Source: Bacillota bacterium
GTDB taxonomy: Bacteria > Bacillota > Clostridia > Acetivibrionales > DSM-1351
Assembly: GCA_023397905.1 (NCBI GenBank)
Contig: JAEWSZ010000115.1
Span: forward strand, 1 to 14,440
DNA: 14,440 nt
Reading direction: 5' to 3'
Shown: positions 1-5,365 of the stretch, one piece after another
Layout: the number at the start of each line of letters is the position of its first letter
How positions within the stretch are numbered: the first letter of the stretch is position 1
Translations under genes and position numbers: made by a program
Notes under the pieces: model-generated
The model's input: the letters and a program-made list of their open reading frames with translations, nothing else
Told to the model about the DNA's origin: nothing
The model's database searches: none

Positions 1-146
1 TTTTAATTTCTGACATATTGGAGGATAATAACGCATATTACGCACTCTCACAGTGCAATGGACTTATTATGACAGGTCCCACCGGTACAAATGTGAATGA
101 TGTGGCTGTTGCGCTGATCATTCCTCATGCTGCTGGGATCGAATAA
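1..146 (+). CDS. Glycerate 2-kinase, MOFRL family (3' end only)
   Basis: This is the last 47 codons of a gene that enters from the left, read in the frame starting at base 3 and ending with TAA at 144-146. The tail contains TGPTGTNVNDVAVALI, the signature at the C-terminus of the MOFRL domain of glycerate kinases (the DUF4147/MOFRL, GckA/TtuD-type family). It is preceded by an Asn-Asn-Ala-Tyr stretch also usual there. Family members phosphorylate D-glycerate, typically to 2-phosphoglycerate, in the cytoplasm. A second member of the same family begins at the far right of the window, so the locus has at least two. The catalytic N-terminal domain of this copy lies outside the window, so its integrity is unknown. 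The family call is firm; whether this copy belongs to the same pathway is inference. Confidence 0.85.
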   Translation, partial: LISDILEDNNAYYALSQCNGLIMTGPTGTNVNDVAVALIIPHAAGIE

Positions 147-156
147 CTTTTGACCG

Positions 157-190
157 CAGAGAATATTGAAATTATCTTCAATATTCTTTG
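157..190 (+). other. Stem-loop just downstream of the glycerate kinase stop
   Basis: Bases 160-170 and 177-187 form a perfect 11-bp inverted repeat with a 6-nt loop. It extends to 14 bp if a G-U pair and two more pairs (to 157/190) are included. No clean T-run follows. It may be an mRNA 3'-end stabiliser or a weak first terminator ahead of the two better ones downstream. Confidence 0.55.
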
Positions 191-225
191 TAAGTAGATT
201 ATATCCATATTTACATCTTCAATAT

Positions 226-265
226 AGAGATACTTGAATTATTTTTTAAGTATCTCTGCTTTTTT
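226..265 (+). terminator. Rho-independent terminator of the upstream unit
   Basis: A perfect 10-bp stem (AGAGATACTT at 226-235 with AAGTATCTCT at 248-257) is followed by a T-run at 260-265. Although the stem is AT-rich, the shape is that of an intrinsic terminator, and it sits about 80 bases after the glycerate kinase stop. Confidence 0.75.
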
Positions 266-293
266 ATGTGCGGCCAGTCTGAGTGAATCTGCG

Positions 294-326
294 AAAGGCT
301 TGATATGTTATCATATCAAGCTTTTT
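294..326 (+). terminator. Second tandem rho-independent terminator
   Basis: GCTTGATATG (298-307) pairs perfectly with CATATCAAGC (312-321) around a 4-nt loop, and a run of five T follows (322-326). The stem can extend to 14 bp with one G-U pair. Together with the preceding terminator it insulates the catabolic operon from the upstream unit. Confidence 0.75.
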
Positions 327-425
327 ATGTTTATCATAATATTTAGCAATATGATAGTGTTATAATTTACAAAAATAGGTTAAATAAACTATTAAATCAT
401 GTAAAAAACATCTAAATACAACTTG

Positions 426-462
426 TTCATAAAAAGCAAATCCAATAGAACATGAAACTATA
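426..462 (+). promoter_or_regulatory. Candidate activator-binding site upstream of the catabolic promoter
   Basis: This 37-base stretch ends 20 bases before the -35 box and differs at one position from 10710-10746. It includes GCAAAT at 436-441. The same hexamer recurs exactly 42 bases later (478-483), touching the -35 box. Copy B has the same arrangement (10720-10725 and 10762-10767). Spaced direct half-sites beside the -35 are typical of AraC-family activators. The exact half-site borders are not determined. Confidence 0.6.
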
Positions 463-482
463 ATATGAAAATTTATTGCAAA

Positions 483-511
483 TTGACGGATGGTTAAGCG
501 GCTGATAAGAT
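483..511 (+). promoter_or_regulatory. Sigma-70/SigA-type promoter of the catabolic operon
   Basis: The -35 box is TTGACG (483-488), followed by a 17-base spacer and the -10 box TAAGAT (506-511). Both boxes and the spacer length are identical in the second control region (10767-10795), although the spacer sequence differs at five positions. Transcription would begin about 50 bases before the first start codon. Confidence 0.82.
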
Positions 512-568
512 GGCAATGTTCAAAACAACATATTTTAAATTAGGGAAACAGAAAGGAGAGGGCTTAAA

Positions 569-1252
569 ATGAGTAAGGATTTAAGTAACAGGACACTGGG
601 AATTATACATGCGTCTATAATTACGACAAAAGCTGTACAAAAATATATTGATGAAATCATACCTGAGGTCAAGATTATGCACGTAGTTGATGATACTATT
701 CAAAGGGATAATATAGCTGCAGGCGTTGGAGTAATTCCTAAAGCAAATTATTATAAATTCGCGCAATATGCCCATAATTTAGAAGAGGCAAAGGTTGATC
801 TGATTATGCTGGCATGTTCAACGTTCAATTTTGCGGCAGAATTGGGAAGGCCTTTGGTAAATACTCCGATTGCTCAAATAGACAGGCCCATGATGGAATT
901 GGCCGTCAGGACAGGGAAACGCATAGGCTTGTTAGCCACGCTTCCGACCACCGTTCCTTCTTCCGAAAGACTTTTAAGAATTGCTGCGGCTGAAGCAAAT
1001 AAGGACATAGAAATCACAACTGTTTTATGCAGTGAAGCCTTTCAGGAACTTGAAAAAGGAAACGTTGACCTGCATAATGAGCTCTTAATTAAGGAAATTG
1101 ATCAACTTTCAGATAAGGTAGATGTTATAGTCATGGCGCAGCTTTCCATGTCAGCTTTAGCACCCGTTTTAAAAGATACCAGGGTTCCCGTATATAACAG
1201 TGGATTTACCGGGTTTACAAGGGTAAGAGAAATTTTGGAAGCTATGGATTAA
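569..1252 (+). CDS. Asp/Glu/hydantoin racemase-superfamily protein, single-cysteine variant
   Basis: This 227-aa protein is the first gene of the operon, with an AAAGGAGAG ribosome site 9 bases before the ATG. It has the aspartate/glutamate/hydantoin racemase superfamily fold pattern. The first catalytic-cysteine motif is present as LACSTFN (Cys83). A Thr-rich segment (LLATLPTTVPSSERLL, about 121-136) is placed as in that superfamily. The second cysteine position, normally Gly-Cys-Thr in the C-terminal half, reads VIVMAQLSM, with Gln191 where Cys is expected. The classical two-cysteine racemisation mechanism is therefore unlikely. No other amino-acid gene is in the operon, so a role as a sugar-acid epimerase, isomerase or decarboxylase is plausible but unproven. 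Superfamily assignment is firm; the reaction is unknown. Confidence 0.85.
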   Translation: MSKDLSNRTLGIIHASIITTKAVQKYIDEIIPEVKIMHVVDDTIQRDNIAAGVGVIPKANYYKFAQYAHNLEEAKVDLIMLACSTFNFAAELGRPLVNTPIAQIDRPMMELAVRTGKRIGLLATLPTTVPSSERLLRIAAAEANKDIEITTVLCSEAFQELEKGNVDLHNELLIKEIDQLSDKVDVIVMAQLSMSALAPVLKDTRVPVYNSGFTGFTRVREILEAMD

Positions 1253-1280
1253 AAAAGTCATGGAGAAAGAAGGAATTTAT

Positions 1281-1760
1281 TTGAAAATAGCAATTGGTTC
1301 TGATAAAGCTGGATTTTGCCTGAAGGAAAACGTTAAAAAGTATTTGGAGTCACAGGGTCATGAAACTGTAGATGTTGGAATGGTTGATAAAGATGTTCCG
1401 GTCCCGTATTATGTTGGTGCACATAATGCGGCAGAGCTGGTACGGAAAAAAGAGGCGGAAAGAGGCATTCTGATTTGTGGTACCGGTGCGGGCATGTGCA
1501 TCACTGCCAATAAGCATCAGGGCGTATTCGCAGTAGTATGTGAAAGCCCATATTCAGCAAAACTGTGCAGAATCATTAATGATGCCAATGTCCTGACCTT
1601 TGGTTACCGGACTGTTCCGGAGGAAATGGCATATGAAATATGTGATGCATTTATTCATACAAAGTTTATTGAAGGTATGCCGGAAGAACGTGCCGACCAC
1701 CTGGCAAAACAGCAAAAGGAATATCTGAAGCTGGAAAAAAATATGTTTCAATATTTATAA
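1281..1760 (+). CDS. RpiB/LacAB-family sugar isomerase with altered active site
   Basis: This 159-aa cytoplasmic aldose-ketose isomerase homologue has the family landmarks SDKAGF near the N-terminus, CGTGAG around Cys66 (the usual catalytic cysteine) and NDANVL at 100-105. I place the start at TTG 1281, which gives the family's normal M-K-I-A opening. AAGGA lies 6 bases before it, whereas the in-frame ATG at 1260 has no ribosome site and forms part of this one. Compared from memory with E. coli RpiB, the ring-opening His99 is Ile99. The phosphate-contacting Arg133 and His134 are Met133 and Pro134; Arg137 is kept. The N-terminal His of the SDHAGF motif is Lys9. It is probably not an ordinary ribose-5-phosphate isomerase. 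A non-phosphorylated, open-chain, possibly acidic substrate fits better, by analogy with the RpiB-like isomerase of the sulfo-transketolase pathway. Confidence 0.88.
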   Translation: MKIAIGSDKAGFCLKENVKKYLESQGHETVDVGMVDKDVPVPYYVGAHNAAELVRKKEAERGILICGTGAGMCITANKHQGVFAVVCESPYSAKLCRIINDANVLTFGYRTVPEEMAYEICDAFIHTKFIEGMPEERADHLAKQQKEYLKLEKNMFQYL

Positions 1761-1778
1761 ATAAATGGAGGCAATAAA

Positions 1779-2609
1779 ATGGCATATTCAATAGAACAGT
1801 TGGAGCAAATCGCGAAAAAGATCAGGGCTGATATTGTTAAAATGATAGGTCCTGAAAAAACCGGACATATCGGCGGTTCATGCTCTATTGCAGATGTGGT
1901 GGCAGTACTTTATTTTCATAAAATGAAACATGATCCCAAGAACCCCAAAAAGGCTGACCGGGATAGATTTTTGCTGAGTAAAGGGCATTCGGCTCTGGTA
2001 CAGTATGCAGCACTTGCTGAAGCGGGCTATTTTCCAAAAGAGGAATTGAGTAAACTTAAGAAGTTAGGGTCCATATTGCAGGGGCATCCGGATATGAATA
2101 AAGTCCCTGGAGTTGAAGCGAATACGGGTTCTCTGGGGCAGGGGCTTTCCATTGCATCGGGGATGGCGGCTGCCGGTAAGCTGGACAAGTTGAATTACAA
2201 GGTTTACTGTGTGCTGGGAGACGGAGAATTGGCCGAAGGTCAAATATGGGAAGCCGCATTGGCGGCGTCTGTTTATAAACTGGATAACCTGATTGCAATC
2301 CTTGATAAAAATTGCCTGCAGGCAACGGGGTGTGTAGCTGAAAGGTTTAATACCAATCCTCTGGATGAAAAGTGGGAAGCCTTTGGCTGGAAGGTGATTG
2401 AATGCAATGGACATAATATGAAAGACCTGATAGACGCTTTTGATGAAGCGGATAAGGTAAAAGGCAGGCCCATTTTGATTTTAGCTAATACGGTAAAGGG
2501 TAAGGGAATATCCTTTGCAGAAAATGTTGTAGCCTTTCATAACGGATCTATGACTAATGAACAATATGAATTGGCGCTGAAAGAATTAGGAGAGGAAAGG
2601 AGGGCTTAA
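1779..2609 (+). CDS. Transketolase, N-terminal (ThDP pyrophosphate-binding) subunit
   Basis: This 276-aa protein corresponds to the first domain of a transketolase, encoded separately as in many Clostridia. The thiamine diphosphate/metal motif is visible as Gly147-Asp148-Gly149 through Asn178 (GDGELAEGQ ... DKN). Other family landmarks are TGHIGGS (28-34, His30), LSKGHSA (66-72, His70), GHPD (102-105) and the NTGSLGQG turn (115-122). A GGAGG ribosome site precedes the ATG by 7 bases. The next gene, 2 bases downstream, supplies the pyrimidine-binding half; the active site forms between the two. A transketolase moves a two-carbon ketol unit from a ketose to an aldose, commonly glyceraldehyde 3-phosphate. 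Its position among sugar-acid genes suggests a dedicated catabolic enzyme, like the SqwG or AptA subunits, not the housekeeping one. The substrate is unknown. Confidence 0.93.
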   Translation: MAYSIEQLEQIAKKIRADIVKMIGPEKTGHIGGSCSIADVVAVLYFHKMKHDPKNPKKADRDRFLLSKGHSALVQYAALAEAGYFPKEELSKLKKLGSILQGHPDMNKVPGVEANTGSLGQGLSIASGMAAAGKLDKLNYKVYCVLGDGELAEGQIWEAALAASVYKLDNLIAILDKNCLQATGCVAERFNTNPLDEKWEAFGWKVIECNGHNMKDLIDAFDEADKVKGRPILILANTVKGKGISFAENVVAFHNGSMTNEQYELALKELGEERRA

Positions 2610-2611
2610 GT

Positions 2612-3541
2612 ATGAGTATGGAGAATTGCAGGACAGCCTATGGAGAAGCGCTTGTAGAATTAGGCGGTGAAGATGAAAGAATTGTTGTCCTTGAAGCTGA
2701 TTTGGGAAAATCGACAATGAGTTATTTATTTCAGGAAAAATTCCCCCACAGATATTTTGAAATGGGTATATCGGAGCAAAATATGACATCCTTTGCAGCG
2801 GGACTGGCAACAGCAGGCAAGGTGGCCTTTACAAACTCTTTTGCAGTTTTTTCTGCAGGCCGTTCCTATGACCAGATCAGACAGGGGATATGTACGGCAA
2901 ATCTGAATGTTAAGATAAATGGCTCCAGCTCCGGACTGTCTGATTTTGGAGACGGAGCTACGCATCAGGCTGTAGAGGATATTGCAATTATGAGAGCAAT
3001 ACCCCGGATGACCGTACTTGTTCCCATGGATGGTGCGGAAACAAGAAAAATTGTAAAGGCAGCTGCAAAGCATGATGGACCTGTTTATATCCGCATTTCC
3101 AGAAATCCTGTGGAAAATTTTTATCCGGAGGACAGGGAGTATATCATCGGGCAGCCTTATGTGGTAAGAGAGGGAACTGACATAGTGGTATTTGCATGCG
3201 GCATCATGGTCTCGAAAGCTATGCTTGCGGCCCAAGAGCTTCAGAAGGAAGGTATATCGGTACGGGTTGTAAATGTGAGTTCATTAAAGCCGATTGATGA
3301 GGAAGCAATTAAGAAATTGGCAAAAGGAGTCAAAGGAATTATTACCGCAGAAGAGCATTCGGTTATAGGCGGGTTGACAAGTGTAATTACTTATATTCTC
3401 AGAGGCAGCGGCTGTCCTGTTGAAGCCGTGGCGATTATGGATTCGTTCGGACAGTCGGCCCAGAGCCATGATGAGCTGCTTAAGCACTATGGGCTTACAG
3501 AGAAAGAAATCATAGCTTTTGCTAAGAAAATATTAAATTAA
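2612..3541 (+). CDS. Transketolase, C-terminal (pyrimidine-binding) subunit
   Basis: This 309-aa partner of the preceding gene starts 2 bases after its stop, with AGGAGGG located inside the end of the upstream gene, so the two are probably translationally coupled. The cofactor-activating glutamate lies in MGISEQNM (Glu55). DFGDGATHQAVEDIAIMR (111-128) is the conserved pyrimidine-domain loop shared by split transketolases and DXS-like enzymes, and YIRISR (159-164) follows as usual. From about residue 185 the C-terminal transketolase domain is present (VRVVNVSSLKPID, EEHSVIGGL). The two subunits would form the active enzyme. With no aldolase in the window, this is the best candidate for the carbon-carbon cleavage step of the pathway. 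DXS itself is excluded because the two halves are separate and the context is catabolic. Confidence 0.93.
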   Translation: MSMENCRTAYGEALVELGGEDERIVVLEADLGKSTMSYLFQEKFPHRYFEMGISEQNMTSFAAGLATAGKVAFTNSFAVFSAGRSYDQIRQGICTANLNVKINGSSSGLSDFGDGATHQAVEDIAIMRAIPRMTVLVPMDGAETRKIVKAAAKHDGPVYIRISRNPVENFYPEDREYIIGQPYVVREGTDIVVFACGIMVSKAMLAAQELQKEGISVRVVNVSSLKPIDEEAIKKLAKGVKGIITAEEHSVIGGLTSVITYILRGSGCPVEAVAIMDSFGQSAQSHDELLKHYGLTEKEIIAFAKKILN

Positions 3542-3555
3542 CAGGAGAAATTTTT

Positions 3556-4446
3556 ATGAATAAAAAAATTGGATTTATAGGTCTTGGCATTATGGGAAAG
3601 CCCATGTCAAAAAACCTTTTAAAGGCGGGATACCCATTAGTAGTATATGATTTTAACAAAGAAGCAATGAAGGAACTCCAGGCATTGGGAGCGGAAATTG
3701 CCGTATCGGGTAAAGACGTTGCCGAAAAATGTACAATCATTATCACCATGCTGCCGAATTCACCTCATGTAAAAGAAGCGGTGCTTGGCGCAGAAGGTAT
3801 TATTGAAGGTGCAGGGCAGGGAACAATTATAATAGATATGAGTTCTATTGATCCTATGGTGTCAAAGGAGCTATATACCAGGTTAAAGGAAAAAGACATA
3901 GAGCTGCTTGATGCGCCTGTAAGCGGAGGAGAGCCTAAAGCAATAGACGGCACTTTGTCAATTATGGTTGGGGGTACGGATAAAACATATGAACAGGTAA
4001 AAGATATACTCCTTGCGATGGGTGCTTCGGCAGTGCATGTGGGAGCTATCGGAAGCGGCAATGTAACAAAGCTTGCCAACCAGATTATCGTAGCGCTTAA
4101 TATTGCAGCTATGTCAGAGGCGATGGTGCTGGCAACTAAAGCAGAGGTAAACCCTGAAAAGGTATTCGAGGCAATCAGAGGAGGACTTGCAGGGAGTACA
4201 GTATTGAATGCAAAAGTTCCAATGGTGTTGGACAGAAACTTTAAGCCGGGGTTTAGAATCGAACTTCACATAAAAGATTTGATGAATGCCATGGATACGG
4301 CCCATAGTATAGGGGTTCCATTACCTCTTACAGGCCAGGTTCTTGAAATGATGCAGGCGCTGAAGGTTGAAGGAAAAGAAAAAAATGACCACAGCGGACT
4401 GATAGAATATTATGAAAAACTGGCAAATATAAAGGTTGAGAGGTAA
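3556..4446 (+). CDS. garR: 2-hydroxy-3-oxopropionate (tartronate semialdehyde) reductase
   Basis: This 296-aa beta-hydroxyacid dehydrogenase reduces tartronate semialdehyde to D-glycerate with NAD(P)H in the cytoplasm. The Rossmann motif GFIGLGIMG lies at 6-14, the substrate-binding DAPVSGGEPKAIDGTLS at 119-135, and GNVTKLANQ at 168-176 carries the catalytic lysine Lys172. A second conserved lysine is in the HIKDL segment (Lys240). Long stretches match E. coli GarR as I remember it (for example ITMLPNSPHVKE and IRGGLAGSTVL), which is why I choose GarR over the related 3-hydroxyisobutyrate or glyoxylate reductases. An AGGAGA ribosome site precedes the ATG. Since glycerate kinase genes flank the locus, this enzyme fixes the pathway's exit as tartronate semialdehyde to glycerate to phosphoglycerate. 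Glyoxylate reduction is a possible side or alternative activity. Confidence 0.92.
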   Translation: MNKKIGFIGLGIMGKPMSKNLLKAGYPLVVYDFNKEAMKELQALGAEIAVSGKDVAEKCTIIITMLPNSPHVKEAVLGAEGIIEGAGQGTIIIDMSSIDPMVSKELYTRLKEKDIELLDAPVSGGEPKAIDGTLSIMVGGTDKTYEQVKDILLAMGASAVHVGAIGSGNVTKLANQIIVALNIAAMSEAMVLATKAEVNPEKVFEAIRGGLAGSTVLNAKVPMVLDRNFKPGFRIELHIKDLMNAMDTAHSIGVPLPLTGQVLEMMQALKVEGKEKNDHSGLIEYYEKLANIKVER

Positions 4447-4451
4447 ATCCC

Positions 4452-5249
4452 ATGAGATTTGGCTGCTGTACAAATATGGTGGCTGCTTATTCGGGCGGTA
4501 CAGGGATTGAACATATTGAAGATCTTGCAAAGATAGGATATGATTACATAGAACTTCCTTTGGCACAAATAATGGATTTACAGGATGAAGCATTCGCTGT
4601 GCTGAAGCATCAGGTCGAAGCATCTCACATCCCCTGTGAGGTATGTAATAATTTTTTCCCTGCCCATATTAGACTGACCGGAAATAAAACTAACAAGGAT
4701 GAAATTTCCAAATATGTTGAAGAAGCTTTAATAAGAGCTGCTCAGCTGGGAGTAAGGATAATTGTTTTTGGAAGTTCGGGAGCAAAAAATGTTCCTGAAG
4801 ATTTTCCTTTTGAAATAGCATGGAACCAGCTTGTGAGGTTGCTTCAGGATGTAAGTGAATCAGCAAAGCGATGGGGGATAACGGTAGTTATTGAACCCTT
4901 AAATCAATTGGAAAGTAATATTATAAATACTGTTGAAGAGGGATTAAAGCTTGCAAGAGACGTGGATAGGAAGAATATAAAACTTTTAGTGGACTATTAT
5001 CATTTGGTTATGGAAAAGGAAAACTTGAGTGTTATAAACAATACGGAGCAGTACATACGGCATGTTCATTTTGCAAATCCTGACAAGCGTGTTTTTCCTC
5101 TTAATACAGATACTGAAGATTATTCGCTTTTCTTCAGCTATTTGAAAAGGAGCGGTTATCGGGACAGAATAAGCATAGAGGCTTATTCAAAAGATTTATA
5201 TAAAGATGCTGCAGCCTCACTGAAGCTGCTTAAAAAGTTTTTGATGTAA
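4452..5249 (+). CDS. Xylose isomerase-like TIM-barrel sugar isomerase/epimerase
   Basis: This 265-aa protein of the AP-endonuclease-2/xylose-isomerase-like TIM-barrel superfamily starts 5 bases after the garR stop. The four metal ligands expected for the D-tagatose 3-epimerase group are visible: Glu148 (VVIEPLN), Asp181 (LLVDYYH), His206 in HVHFA (204-208) and Glu243 (ISIEAYS). A second acidic residue, Glu154, and an Arg at 213 sit where those epimerases have their second substrate-contacting Glu and Arg. This suggests ketose epimerisation or aldose-ketose isomerisation through a metal-bound enediolate. Hydroxypyruvate isomerase (Hyi), often found with garR, is in the same superfamily but matches less well as I remember it. 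Decarboxylases such as OiaC also belong to this fold. The substrate is not identifiable. This is the last gene before a strong terminator. Confidence 0.85.
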   Translation: MRFGCCTNMVAAYSGGTGIEHIEDLAKIGYDYIELPLAQIMDLQDEAFAVLKHQVEASHIPCEVCNNFFPAHIRLTGNKTNKDEISKYVEEALIRAAQLGVRIIVFGSSGAKNVPEDFPFEIAWNQLVRLLQDVSESAKRWGITVVIEPLNQLESNIINTVEEGLKLARDVDRKNIKLLVDYYHLVMEKENLSVINNTEQYIRHVHFANPDKRVFPLNTDTEDYSLFFSYLKRSGYRDRISIEAYSKDLYKDAAASLKLLKKFLM

Positions 5250-5281
5250 TTAGCAGACTGATTTCAAGGTTTGTATGATAC

Positions 5282-5311
5282 AAAAAGCGAGCTGATTATA
5301 GTTCGCTTTTT
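5282..5311 (+). terminator. Rho-independent terminator of the catabolic operon
   Basis: AAAAAGCGA (5282-5290) pairs perfectly with TCGCTTTTT (5303-5311). One G-U and one C-G pair extend the stem to 11 bp around an 8-base loop. The descending arm ends in the T-run, and the A-run on the other side makes it potentially bidirectional. It lies 33 bases after the last operon gene and separates it from the rhamnosidase. Confidence 0.88.
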
Positions 5312-5365
5312 ACATGTAAAGATATTAATAATCATAACAATTTCTGATAGAAAAGGAGTTAAAAA

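Larger units (their letters stand above)
369..540 (+). repeat. Long control-region repeat, copy A
   Basis: This ~172-base non-coding block matches 10654-10824 at about 84% identity by hand alignment, with a single 1-base gap. The upstream 120 bases are about 88% identical. The best-kept part is 426-462 (37 bases, one mismatch to 10710-10746), directly upstream of the -35 box. Copy A precedes the catabolic operon and copy B precedes the importer operon. Conservation confined to the region around a promoter suggests a shared operator, probably for the AraC-type regulator encoded between the two operons; that link is inference. Confidence 0.9.

Noticed and set aside
360..560. A riboswitch or mobile-element end as the explanation for the 369-540 repeat
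   Set aside because: The repeat includes sequence upstream of the promoter, so most of it is not transcribed from that promoter. It has no terminal inverted repeats or transposase, and both copies sit in the same orientation before operons.
581..775. Minus-strand open frames throughout the window (581-775, 2064-2414, 2726-3235 and others)
   Set aside because: They lie inside strongly recognisable + strand genes, show no family motifs, and lack convincing ribosome sites. They are shadows of the real coding frames.
1260..1280. ATG at 1260 as the start of the RpiB-family gene
   Set aside because: It has no ribosome site and would add seven residues not seen in the family; the segment itself contains the AAGGA that serves TTG 1281, which gives the normal M-K-I-A N-terminus.
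1779..3541. D-apiose pathway with AptA/AptB transketolase
   Set aside because: That route needs an apulose kinase and yields dihydroxyacetone phosphate, leaving GarR and glycerate kinase without a role. No kinase of that type is in the window, though one elsewhere cannot be excluded.
2612..3541. 1-deoxy-xylulose-5-phosphate synthase (DXS)
   Set aside because: The DFGDGATHQ region is DXS-like, but the protein is only the C-terminal half, partnered with a separate N-terminal transketolase subunit in a catabolic operon.
569..5249. The operon being the sulfo-transketolase sulfoquinovose pathway itself
   Set aside because: No GH31 sulfoquinovosidase or sulfosugar gene is visible, and the reductase is GarR-like and paired with glycerate kinase, which points to a carboxylate product and not to isethionate.
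5308..5340. A promoter (TTTACA ... TCATAA) ahead of the rhamnosidase
   Set aside because: The -35-like box overlaps the terminator T-run and the -10 match is poor. I cannot separate it from chance in AT-rich DNA.
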